Assembly: GCF_958979055.1 (NCBI RefSeq)
Contig: NC_084886.1
Coordinates: forward strand, 5,351,001-5,415,000
Length of the DNA stretch: 64,000 nucleotides
From: Alnus glutinosa
Lineage: Eukaryota; Streptophyta; Magnoliopsida; Fagales; Betulaceae
Reading direction: 5' to 3'
Part shown: piece by piece, positions 25,212-36,506 of the stretch
Position numbering within the stretch: position 1 is the stretch's first letter
How the letters are laid out: every line of letters begins with the position of its first letter
Position numbers and translations under genes: made by a program
Notes under the pieces: generated by a model
The model's input: only the letters and a program-made list of their open reading frames with translations
Told to the model about the DNA's origin: nothing
Databases searched by the model: none

Positions 25212-27920
25212 AAGAACTGGAAACACAGACATGATGAGGATGTTTAGAATTCATTTAGTGAAAGGTATACTTAGTACTCTGTTGAGTTTCTTATAAAGTT
25301 TACAGTATGTGATGATATGGTTATATGGGGGATGTGTAACTTTTACTATACTTCTGCCAATTTGCTTATTGAAAGTTACGTTTGAATCCAGTCTTTTGCA
25401 TTACAAGATGAAGAAATTATTACTTGTTCGCCAATTGAGAGCTTTAGTTGGCGACTCGGTGTTACTAGTTTCTTTTTTCTTTCTTTTGTTGTTCTTTTCT
25501 TTTCTGCCAAAATTTATTGTTGCACTGACTCTTAGCAAGTCATATTAGTCATGACTTGCATACTTCTCATGTGCTGACTGCCTAATGAATTAATTTATAC
25601 ATGAAAATTATGCTAGGATTTATGTGATTCAAGGTTTTGTATCTAGAAACGTAGAGCTTGGTTAGGAATCATGCTTTCATTATATTTTGAAAATAAAACA
25701 AAAGAAGAAATTGATAAAAGAAGGAATGAAATAAAACCATTTCCACCCACATAAAAGGAAAAGAGAAGGAAAATTGATGAAGTGCAGATATAGGTCTGAC
25801 AGTTGCGGCCAGCATTTTATCTCTGCAATGACCGCCAGTGTCTGCCTGATATCACTATGCCACCGCTTCACTGCTCTGTTCACATCAAAGCGGGCACACC
25901 CTTAGTGTGGCAAAATTATTGTATTTGTGTTGCTTCATCAGTTGATGGAAACTATTGTTCCCCATTTCCATTTAATGCTTTATGTACTGCCATCATCTAA
26001 AAGGCAATGGATACATGCTTACACGGCTGCTTTGTCGAAAGAATAGTTGTATGTTTAGCTATAAGTGAGTTAAGAGTGGTCCCATGGATCCCGAGGTTAA
26101 GTGAGCTTCTTTTGAATTTAGAGTTATCAGTAATGAGCAATCAACACTAAGAAAGCATTTACTTTTTGATAGTGGAAATCTAGAAGCATTTTCACATGGT
26201 CTGCTCCTTTAATATGATCTGGTGAAGTTTTCTTGTGGTTTACTATGCATCATGATGACTGTTGGCCGGTAGCTTTATTGTTGTTTATTTGGGGTTTGAG
26301 AGCAATTTTTTCCTATTTTCTAGTTGATGTTGTCAGATATGATCATATAATGCCATAGCCTATAGGTGGCTTTCTGTTTAATATTTTTGTATAATGATAT
26401 GGATTAGTTGCTTATACCAAAAATTGTTGAGTTTTGCAGAAATGCAGGATAATGTATATGGTGATCTCCCATAAAGTTTCCAAACCAGTGATGGAACCCA
26501 AATGGTGGATAAACCAAATTTGCACCTGCTTTTGTACTTGGCTTATTTGGAGGTTCCACGTGTTTAATTTGTGTAATTTTTTTTTTCCTGGGCGTTTAAT
26601 TTGTATACTGCATTGTGTCTTGAGGTGCCTCAACATGTTCACAGACTGTTTGACTGTATAGTCTGTATTGTAGTTGTGATTCGATCTAATTATTATTATT
26701 ATTATTTTTTAATCAAAATTGAGTTGCAAGTAATTTGGGGTGTAATAACATTTGATGTTTCAGAGAAAGGGAATTAAGAGTAGGTCAGCTTAAAAGTACA
26801 AATTAGTATAAATTTTAGACATTTGTGTCACACTTTTCCCTTGCTTTTAGTGTTTTTTCTTGATGGTTTAACAAGAAGTCTCAATAAGACTAAATTTAAT
26901 TATAAAAAAAGTTTAACAAGATTGCATAACATACGTGGCGCAGGGTAAAAGGCCCCATCAAAAAGGAAAAGGAAAAGAAAATACTGCAAGGTTGGAGGTG
27001 GTTGTTTCGCATGGACACACAGGTAAAAAGTAGATTTTGGGGGAAAAAAAACGATCATTTTTGACTGACTCGACTGGAAACTAATCATCATTGATAGGTT
27101 TCCAACGAATGATGAGCCTGTGTCGATGAATGACTAAATCTTGGACTACTCTATTGGGGTTACAAAATAGAGTAATGTTTTTTTTGGATACTTTGTGTAC
27201 ACATGTCCAGCAGATTATGCAGATCTATATATTTTAAAGAAATGAAAACTAACACACTTTGTATGCAAAGCGTGCAACAAAATATGAGAGGTGCTTTCTA
27301 ACGATAACCTATCCAATTAATTGCGTGCACCCCACGAGTCGTTGTAGCTCTCGTGAGTGACACACGTGGACATTTTTGTTGGCCTTTTACCGATCATTTT
27401 ACGGCAGATCCTAAACTCCTTTACTTATTGTTTGATTGTTTTTCTAGGTCTTCTTTTGTGGAGTCTTTTTGACATATAGAGAATTTTAGATTCAGATCTT
27501 CGGCCACAGTACTGTTTTTTATGTTATTTACCTTACAGTTCTTGAAGGAGATTTTAATATTGAATGTTCTGGCTTCTCTTGGTCTCACTAGCTCATTTAA
27601 AAGCTGATTAGAAACTAAGATATTCATGAATGCTATCAACACTCACATTTCACCATGGGCAGTTTTTTCACAACCAGTTCCGCTGGCTGTTTTTCCACTC
27701 GCTTGCTCCATCACGAGGATTCCCTCCAAAATTGTGGAAATGACCTGCCTTGCATTGCTATTAAGAACAATCTTATTATTTTTGGTATATTTTGTATTAG
27801 GTTTTTGTATTGCTTCTTATCATTTGACTTATGTAGTTTCTATCGTTCTTGTTCTTTTTCTCTAGTTAAAAAAAGACGAGGCTTAAGTGATGTGGGATAA
27901 CATAAGTGCTCCCTCAAGCA
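25212..27920. other. Intergenic, no confident gene
   Basis: Open frames at 25680-25883 (-) and 27421-27642 (-) have protein-like composition but no motif I recognise. The latter contains SNQLLNELVRPREARTFNIK and might be a retroelement relic. Nothing else stands out. Confidence 0.4.
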
Positions 27921-27925
27921 AGTCG

Positions 27926-28099
27926 AGCTATGGAGTAATGATAGACAGGGGACAGCTACCCGTTCCCTGTCCAACACTTTCCTTGAAAAAAGTGTATTTT
28001 TTCATTTTTTTTTTTTTTTAATAAAATACACTTTTCACAAAGAAAGTGCCAAATAGGAGAAGGCTATCCGTCTCCTGTCTATCATTATTCCGAGCAATG
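27926..28099. mobile_element. Short MITE with inverted arms
   Basis: GAGTAATGATAGACAGGGGA at the left pairs with CTCCTGTCTATCATTATTCC at the right; inward, CACTTTCCTTG pairs with CAAAGAAAGTG and AAAAGTGTATTTT with AAAATACACTTTT. A T-run forms the loop. It lies about 390 bp upstream of the OEP16 start codon. Confidence 0.75.
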
Positions 28100-28491
28100 A
28101 CATAATTAACTGAGAGCACTGCAAATTGTGAACTGGACTTGTCAAATTTACCATCTACAATACGGACTCAATCCAACAAGAAGAAGGCCCAAACATGAAG
28201 AAATTGGTCACTCAAAGTCAATGTTTGTCACACACACTTGCACTTGACCCAGGCCCCAACCCCAACCCCAACCCCCGGCGCATGAAAAGACCTTGATCAA
28301 CTTTTCTGGCATTTTTATTTCACTTCCAAATCAATCAAACAAAAGGAAAACTATTTAAAAAGGGAAAAATAAATCAGATATTAGCCAGCACAAGAATCAA
28401 GATCAACAAGTCAATACGACCCAGAGTTAGAGATAGAGAGAGAGCTCCAGTGACGCACTGACGCAGAGTGTTGTGTGAGAGTGAAGAAACT

Positions 28492-30491
28492 ATGCCTCGG
28501 AGCAGGTTTTCGGGTTCTGTGACCACTCCAAAGGTGGACGTGGCGATCGACATGGGCAACCCCTTCCTCAACCTCACCGTCGATGGGTTCTTGAAGATCG
28601 GCACCGTAATATTCTTCATTCCCTCTTTTTTCTCTTTTATCTTTCTCTCTTCTTTGTCTTCTTCTCTTTCTGGGTAATGTATTTGAGACCGCAACATCGA
28701 GAATTAGACCGCTTTATTCTTGATTTTTTGCTCAGGTCGCAGCTACCAGAGCAGCTGCAGAGGATGCATATCACGCCGTGAAAAAAGGTATGAATTTGGC
28801 CGCTGAGAAAGATGGAAAAGATATACTTTCAATCTTTTGTTTGACATTGCCATTGTTTTGGTTTCGAATTATTTCGATTACGCTAAACTGTTTTTGCAAA
28901 TCCAGAGTGGGTGTGTCCCATGCAATAATAATAATAATAATAATAAATCTAAGATTCAATTCGTTCTTGTTGTTTTAGAATTTTTACTCTGCTACAGTTT
29001 CTCAGCCCGAAAATAAGATGATATTATCAAGTTCTTTTCTAATGTACGCGCTGTGCTGTTTGCAGGGAGTATTTCAAGTCACAATTTTGAGCACACGGTG
29101 AGTATCTATGAAACTATATTTATAACATGCTGTGCTGCGATGTCATGGTGGTTTCCTTCAGTAGCTACATTTTTACTTCAGACATTGACAGGAACATACA
29201 GATTGGTACAATATTACTTGTTTGATCAATAGGTTCTGTGTTGCCTGGGGATGTTTACTAATCTTTCGGAGTAGACTCCTAGTAATTGTGTTGCTAATAC
29301 TGTCAAAGTTGTTAAGCAACAGATGAATGTGACATGCCAATCTTGCCCTGCTAATGAAAAGTAATGTTATTGCAGCTGAAGAAGATGTGTAAAGAAGGCG
29401 CGTATTGGGGTAAGTACGAGTCATATTTAATGTTTGTTATCAATGAGATAATGCAATTTTGTTTGGTAAATGCTTCTGTTGATTGTATTTTGCAAAATGA
29501 GGAGCCATACTAAGAAATCCCTTTTATTTACAGGAACCGTGGCTGGAGTTTACGTGGGAATTGAGTATGGAGTAGAGAGGGTTCGTGGCACCACAGACTG
29601 GGTATGTTTGCTGTAAAGTGCTAATTGAATTTCTTCTTGTCCACACGAGTAATTTTTCTTTCTCTCAGGGTTCAGAACATGGCCACTTATTAGTTTCCTA
29701 ATGATTTTTCGGTATATTTAACCTGTTTATGAAGCTTCTGAAATTAGATCAGGGAAATAAAACCAGATAACCCCCACTAGTAATTTGTTGGCCGCACAAT
29801 AAATTGATTGGCCTGTTTGGTAAGTAATTGAGTTGGGGAATATTTATGTATTGTATAGTAAAAAGTGATTGGTGTGATATAAAATTTGAGAATGTTTTAT
29901 AGAAAAGTGAAAAAATTTTGTTTTGTAATGGATTTTTTTATTTGAATAATAATAAAAAATTATTGATGTGATATAAAAAGTGTAAAAAAGTTAGAATGTT
30001 TTTGATTTGATATTTTTGAAATAAGTGAAAAGAAATAGAGGAATAATGAAAATAGTTTGCCAAACTAGCCTGATATCTTTTTACTGACAAGATGTGTTTC
30101 TTGCTAGAGGAGCCTTGATTGAATCAGTTTAGTTCCTTTTCTTCGTGTCCTACATATTCTTTTACTTAGTCATGATGTTAGAACCTGTTAAAAAGAGGAG
30201 TTCCTTTTTCTTTTTCTTTTTTTGAAACTGTCAAAACACGAAACATATTCTTATTTCCCTACTCAATCAAGAGATCCATCCACTTGCAGTTTTGATTTTC
30301 AACTGAGAATTTTTCCTTAACATATTTTCTTTTCTTTGGATGTATTGCAGAAGAATGCCATGATTGGCGGTGCGGTGACAGGTGCTCTGGTATCTGCAGC
30401 CAGCAACAATAACAAAGACAAAATTGTGGTGGATGCCATTACGGGTGGTGCAATCGCAACGGCTGCGGAGTTCCTCAACTATCTCACCTGA
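28492..30491 (+). CDS. OEP161: Outer envelope pore protein 16-1, chloroplastic
   Basis: Six exons (28492-28605, 28736-28787, 29066-29097, 29376-29409, 29534-29601, 30351-30491) join in frame to 146 residues, close to the 148 of Arabidopsis OEP16-1. The protein starts MPRSRFSGSVTTPKVDVAID and has the family blocks MGNPFLNLTVDGFLKIG, LKKMCKEGAYWG, GVYVGIEYGVERVRG and KNAMIGGAVTGAL, ending EFLNYLT. The glycine/alanine-rich helices are those of the PRAT (Tim17/OEP16) fold. By family knowledge it forms an amino-acid-selective channel in the chloroplast outer envelope; a link to PORA precursor import has been proposed and disputed. CTATTTAAAA near 28350 is a possible TATA element. Intron 5 carries a hAT-like MITE. 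Confidence 0.96.
29810..30070. mobile_element. hAT-like MITE in OEP16 intron 5
   Basis: GGCCTGTTTGGTAAGTAATT at the left is roughly mirrored by GAAAATAGTTTGCCAAACTAGCC at the right. The body is AT-rich with internal repeats of TTGATGTGATATAAAA. A clean 8-bp target duplication is not visible. Confidence 0.6.
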
Positions 30492-30750
30492 ACTGATGTT
30501 TCTAAAATTCTCCTCGTCTCTCTGCTCCTTCTGAGGAGGAAGAATTGTTTGGTTCTGTTTCTCTTGTTATTTTTCTTGTGAATTTGTAAGTTTGTAATAG
30601 AAACGAACTGAATGCTAGTAGTCAATCGAGGTGTTTTTTTCATTCCTTTCCTAGCCAAATAAATAAAACTGTGTTCTTTTTACCCTTATATAATGAGTCT
30701 TCTCTACTATACATCCATGTGTGAAACATGGGAACGTTATTCTTTTCCAG

Positions 30751-30966
30751 GTGGTACAGTTTCAACCAAGTTGTTCAAAAGTGACAAAGTGCATTGAAAC
30801 TTCAAAGTCTGCGAATTCTAGTTCTGTCAAAGAATCTTGTTTTGAGCCTCGAGGATTCGTTCAAGAGGCCTTTTTCAAAAGAAAAGAAAAGGGAATAATC
30901 GATTTTGTGCCTTACCATGTTTGCAAACAAATGCTGGAACATAAAGCATTGCTAGAAAAGTCATAA
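30751..30966 (+). other. Unrecognised exon-like open frame
   Basis: After a good acceptor (TTCTTTTCCAG ending at 30750), an open frame starting VVQFQPSCSKVTKCIE runs to FVPYHVCKQMLEHKALLEKS and a stop. Composition is protein-like, but I recognise no family and see no upstream exon. It could be a gene fragment or chance. Confidence 0.25.
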
Positions 30967-31656
30967 GCTTCTACCAAAGGGTAGCTAAAATGAAGACAAA
31001 AATAGAGTGACGCCTGAAAATGAAGCTAGATGCAAACGCAACGCACCTCCCTTTCTCTCTATGGAATTAGGTGTCGCGTATGAAGAAAACCTTATTTGTC
31101 CAACTGTATTCGAAGGACGAGTAGTGGATGGCAAACCGTGTGCTGCTAAAAGCAGTTACAGTTAACCCGAAAATAGACAATAAAAGAACAGAAAACAGAA
31201 AAATATGTAGTAGTTACAGTGGTGTACAAGGCTTGTTCTCTCATAATTCGATCAATTTAACCAAGTCGTACGTGGGGGCAGAAACACAATTAAATCTGCA
31301 TATTATTATTTAAGCATCTATACTATAATCCCAGCTGTAATCCAGAATAACTGTATGATCCTCCCAAATCTCCTACTTTTTCATACAATGCTATCATCCA
31401 GCCCTATAATTGAGGACTTCCTTTTTGGTTGACTTGTAAGATCATATTTACTTAAAAAATACCTATGAAACTTATTTTCCATCTTCTGTACATAATTTTT
31501 TATTAGTTTCAGTTGATTAATGACGTTAGTCTTACACACAAGGGCCTTTATCTTCTTTTCAGCCTTGAAACAGTGTGGCTGCTCTGCCATTTACTTTGTG
31601 TATTTTTTGTTTGGTGGGAACAAGTCTGCTTTTAAAGTTGATTGAAAGAAGAGAAA

Positions 31657-31835
31657 GGCCCCGTTTGTTAATGCTTTTTAGATGATGCTTTTTATTTTTT
31701 GTTTGAGAAAGTGTTTTGATGTGACATAAAAGTGAAAATAGTTTTGAGTGTTTTATGTCTTGGGTTGTTTGTTGATGTTTTGGTTTTGAAAAGATAAAAC
31801 AAAAGGGAGAAGGAAAAAGTGTTATCAAACAAGCC
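31657..31835. mobile_element. Short hAT-like MITE
   Basis: GGCCCCGTTTGTTAATGC at the left and GTTATCAAACAAGCC at the right form the usual imperfect terminal inverted repeat. The interior is AT-rich and non-coding. Confidence 0.6.
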
Positions 31836-32440
31836 AAAATCACTTTGGTTGGTCACTTTTTCATTGCTTTAATTGATTTGTGAATCCTTGGTTTGTCATT
31901 ACATGATCAAGATCGCATCGTATTTGAATAAGCTATGTGATGGTTTGACCTCGTTTTTCTTTCTTTCATTCTTTTTTATTGTTTCTTATTTTTGTTTTGC
32001 TAAGTTAAGTCCCGACTGTGGCAATTGAGTGGAATTCCCATGTTGTGGGATGTGTTATTTGCTGAATCGTAAACCAGTTCAGTGTGTCAACTGAGATTCC
32101 TGTGCAGAAATTCCAATTTTAATTGGCATATATAAATTTTCTTTAAAAAAATATGTTTAGATTTGTACAATAATATACGTATGTGAATGTGTGTAGTTGT
32201 GTAGTTTACTCTGTCTTATGAAAGAAGAGATTTACTAAAAGACGCTCATAAAGAATGGTGAAGCTATCTCTTAATTGAGCAAAAGGGACTTGAAGTCTTC
32301 AAAGACTCCATTTGTTAATTGACTTTCATTTAAAAATGTCAAGGTAAGAGCTCCAGTGCTTCATTTTTCAGGAGATGGCCATCACTGACTTGTGATTTTG
32401 ACTACATATAAAAACTTTTTTTTCGATAGGTAAAAACGAA
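31836..32440. other. Intergenic, no gene seen
   Basis: AT-rich DNA. An A-rich tail (ACCTATCGAAAAAAAA on the minus strand, about 32418-32434) lies just past the NAGLU exons and resembles the end of a retroposed insertion. Confidence 0.35.
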
Positions 32441-32462
32441 ATAGCATTAAACTTAACAATAC

Positions 32463-32699
32463 CTGGAGTCATGCCTAGTTCTAGCATCCGGGATAGTATC
32501 AGTTTCTGTAGAGCTAATTGTTGATCCAACCAATTTTGAGATAAAGGCCCACCCCATCTGTGATTGAATAAATGTCAGGTTCTACAATTTAAAAGCATGT
32601 AAATTTCCCAATATCACCTTTACCTACCCATGTAAATTTCCCATGCGAGCCCAAGCAAGGAAAGCAGGTCCACCAAAGAAATCATTCAAATCTTCCTTG
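32463..32699 (-). pseudogene. NAGLU: Two-exon fragment of an alpha-N-acetylglucosaminidase gene
   Basis: Minus-strand exon 32699-32628 reads KEDLNDFFGGPAFLAWARMG and NLHG, and joins through GT-AG to 32557-32463, which reads [17 protein letters not shown] and then [13 protein letters not shown]. This is the conserved catalytic-domain stretch of plant NAGLU (CYL1 type), with exon borders and introns kept, so it came from genomic DNA and not a processed transcript. No other exons are visible on either side, so it cannot be functional. Confidence 0.8.
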
Positions 32700-32714
32700 C
32701 TAATATTAAAATCC

Positions 32715-33628
32715 TATGTCCAAAAATACTAGTCAAATGATACAAATCAGAAGTTCAAGTTGATTTGAATATATTTGGAACCAATAGATTCCAATCAGTA
32801 TAGCAACTCATGATATTTGACAGTGGTCTAGACTCACTAATCCATCATTTACAGATAGAGACACAAGGTTTATATATTGAAAGGACAAAGAGAAGACAAG
32901 ACCAGATGTACATGGCTAAGGTGCTTATATAATAAGAAAGATAAAGAGTTGTATACTTGTATTCATAACATAAAAATCTTAACAGAATATGCAATTGATT
33001 CTTAGTTCGTTGACATACTCAAAGCTTATCCACAATATTAGAAATAGAACATGAGTAATGCTTATCCACATCATAAAACCAAAGGATCATATTTATCAAA
33101 GCTATATAGTTGAGTAAAGCGTTCTTTCATAAACAAATCTCTGTGCACGCTATACGCTGGAATATCAGACTCATAGTTTCATAACAAAGATCTTATTTTG
33201 GATAAACAGACTTTTACTTAATTTTTTTGGCAGCCTTCTTAATAAAATGCTTCTAAGGGTTCATTCTAAGAACTTTCATCCTACAGATGCAACATGCACA
33301 ATTTTCCAGTAGATAAAGTTAAATAGGTATAATTTAAAACCTTTGATGTTGATAATGTTTTTATTGGTTGGTGAGCTCTAATCACTAGTGTAGGATAACC
33401 ACGGTATATACTAGCCACTTTTTACATTACATCATAAATGCATAAGTTCTACTCTTAATAATCAAGCTGTGCCACATATATAAGTTTTCTCTACAAGTTG
33501 CAACACATGAGAGACTTATGATGTGGCACACAACATATTGGTGAACACATTCTTTTCTACACACAAATTTGATAAGCCACCTCTTTGCACTAAAAATCAA
33601 GAAAAATGAGTATTATAGCAGATTACAA
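32715..33628. other. Intergenic, no gene seen
   Basis: AT-rich DNA between the NAGLU fragment and the 3' end of the PPR gene; no motif or repeat recognised. Confidence 0.4.
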
Positions 33629-35866
33629 TCAACTCCGAAATTGCTCAGCAAGTTTCATCAAGCTATAGGTCTCAGCATCTGGCCTAGACCCTCCTAGAAT
33701 CATCCTTCTCAAAAAATTTGGATCATATTTCTTGGCCTTCACATATGCCTTGAGCAAAGTATTGTATACAAATGTATACCTGGTATACCTAGCTTTTGTA
33801 AGTTCTTGAAACAACTTCTCAACATTCACTAAATCGCCCTTCTCTGCAAAAATCTCAACTATTGAAAGAGTGGTCTCCAACCATGGGGTTGAATTCCTGA
33901 CCCTCTTGGTCGTTATTAGATCCATCCCCAAATCTAGAGTCTTCAAGGCTTCCTCCACCAATTCTGCTTTCAAGCAACCCAAAGCAAGATGTCGGTAAGT
34001 TATGGCATTTGGTTCGCTCCCATTGATCTCCATTTCCATGAAAAGACCAGATGCTTTATCAATCAACCCATGTTTGCAATATACAGATATTATACAGTTG
34101 AACTGCTCACTTGTTTTTAACCCTTTTACCGACTTCATTTCTAACCAAATCTCTTCAGCTTGACTCAGCTGTCCAATTCTACCAAATGCTTCAATTGCCA
34201 GTATGTAACTTTTAGACCTAACATGGGGGAGTTCTTGCACAATGCCCCAAATTCTCTCCAGTTCCTTCCTTTTCTCTAAATACCCATACAATATAAGTAG
34301 TACATCTAGTGTTGACCAGTTATTCCCTGTAACAGACTTCTCCACAGCTTCAACGTAAGCTTCGGCCACTGTGTACAACCTTGCCACTGCATGTGCAGTA
34401 GCTATTATGCAGTAAGATATTTCATTTGGCTCAACTTTTGCTCGTTTCATGTCACTGTATACCTTCATCAGCCCTTCAATATTGTGTTCGTTAGCTTCCA
34501 TTTTCATAAGAATGTTGTAGGTTGAGACATGTGGAACCACCTTATCAGCCTTCATCTGAGTGAGGATTTTGGGGATGATTTTCTTACGGCTCGGGGAGGA
34601 ATGGAGGATTATGAGGCGGTTGAAGACCAAGTGTGAGATGGGATGACCCAATTCCCTCATTTTCTTCATGTACGCAAGTGAAAGCCTTATCGAACCTTTA
34701 TCCAAGCATGATATCACGAGGTTGTTATAGAGCAGATCATTCTGGAACTCGGAAGGGACACAACAAAAGAGCCTTTCACCCTGTGATATCCCATGAAATT
34801 TAGTTGTAAATTCCAATAGATAAGAGTAGTCTAGTTCCTTAGGCTTATAGGGCCTTTCCCTGATCACCCATTCCATTACCTGCAAAACAAACAAATAGCT
34901 CAGTGTCTGGTGAATTTGTTTCATATTTGCTTTCTGAACAATCCTCAATAGTAATGTGTTTTTTTACTTGATTTATATTGCATTAGCATTTGAATTTCCA
35001 TCTGTAAATTTACATGCTTATCATTTTAGATTTATAAGAAGGAAAATATGAGAAAACAGTAGAAATCAAAATCAATATTCCAATAATTCACGCCAGTTGA
35101 AAGCTAAGGAAACAAAACCTCCTCTAACTAAACTTTCTGGCCATGTTGAGGTGTCCCTTTCATTTATTTAGGAAACACAACAACATAAATCATAAAAGTC
35201 ATTATTTTATTTTTGCCCCTTCCCCAAAGTTTTCTCAGCAACCAAACAAGAATTATACAAATTCAAAAATTCGCAGAGCTTTTGATGGGGAAAGTGCCTC
35301 CAAATTCGCCTACATACGCAATTAGAACAAACACTCTAAACATTTAAACAAGCATATACGTCGCTTTTCAAAATTTACACACATTTCACCCACACACAAC
35401 CCAGAGAGAGAGAGAGAGAGACCTCAAGAGCTCGTTTGTTCATCTTGAGCTTCCTGAGACGGTTAATGGCGTGGAAAATCTCTCCTCTGTGAATAGGAAA
35501 CCCACGACCCATCCAGCTCTGAAAGGCAGACCCAACAGACTCACCCTTTGCCAGCTTCTCAATCATATAAGATAAGCAACTGGGTTTTTCTTCTTCTTTT
35601 GACTCTAACATTTTCTTGGGAAATTTCCAGCTCTGAACGGAAGACCCAGCAGACTCACCCTTTGGCAGCTTCTCAATCCTATAAGATAAGCAACTGGGTT
35701 TTTCTTCTTTCGAGTCTAAAATTTTATCGGGAAAACTTTCAGGTGTTTTGGTGCAAAGAAAGTAGAAACTGGAAAGGATTTGATTGACAGGTGAGGAGGG
35801 AATCGAAAGTGTTCGACGTATTGCCTGAGTGAGCCTGCGTTGTATGAGAATGGTTACCGTTAGCAT
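33629..35866 (-). CDS. PPR protein, At1g07590 type, probably mitochondrial
   Basis: Two exons, 35866-35423 and 34879-33629, join in frame (LEV / MEWVIRERPYKPKELDYSYL) to about 564 residues. The ATG gives MLTVTILIQRRLTQAIRRT, an Arg-rich, acid-free N-terminus fitting a mitochondrial presequence. P-type pentatricopeptide repeats fill the rest, with the family blocks YNNLVISCLDKG, KADKVVPHVSTYNILMKMEA, KRAKVEPNEISYCIIATAHA and GGSRPDAETYSLMKLAEQFR. It matches At1g07590 closely but is about 30 residues longer: in exon 1 a block of about 37 residues is duplicated (SKEEKPSCLSYRIEKLPKGE, then SKEEEKPSCLSYMIEKLAKG). Family knowledge suggests organellar RNA binding; the target is unknown. The intron donor lies in a CT-microsatellite (GAG/GTCTCTCTCT). 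Confidence 0.93.
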
Positions 35867-36506
35867 GCTTCGTTTAATAAACAACAATTGAAGAGCGAAG
35901 GTACCTTAGTAGTAGTACCCAGGCCCGTGAACCCAGCCCATGTCTTGATCCTAAACTAATAATCGTAATTGGGCCATTGGAGAATTTCCTTTATAGAAAT
36001 TGGGTTAGAGTGGCACCTGGCCCGTATATATGGCCCCCTCAAAAGTCCATTCTAGGTGATATAAAAAAGTTAAAAACCCAGGAAAAAATCATAAAAATAA
36101 ATAAAAATGATCAAAGTTATTTTACAACCCAATGGTTCTATCGAGTTTATGCGTTGCGTAAAAAGTTGCTAGTTCTTACATCGTGTGTTAGGTTTGAGTC
36201 GTGTATAAGACTATATAGATAAATCATAATCCAATCTATTTAATTATACGGGTGGATCAAACCGCCCTTAAACTTTAATCCGTTAATTTCGTTTAAAGTT
36301 TATGTTGGATTTATCGTGTAAAAAATTAATGGCCTTAATTCACGCATAGTTCCAAATTTTATTTTATTGTATTATTTATTTATTTATTTTTTCAGAAACT
36401 TTGTGGAGGATAAACTGCTGCTGTAATTTTATTTTAAGTTCACAGGTCCATGTATGTATATATCTCAACATCATGAAATGTTATTTGTTGACAGTGAGGA
36501 TGAGTC
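35867..36506. other. Intergenic, no gene seen
   Basis: Upstream region of the PPR gene and downstream region of the PQQ-propeller gene. No repeat or motif recognised. Confidence 0.45.

Noticed and set aside
24847..25296. 149-residue plus-strand open frame rich in Arg, Gly and Met
   Set aside because: It is a shifted reading of the purine-rich CXIP4 tail.
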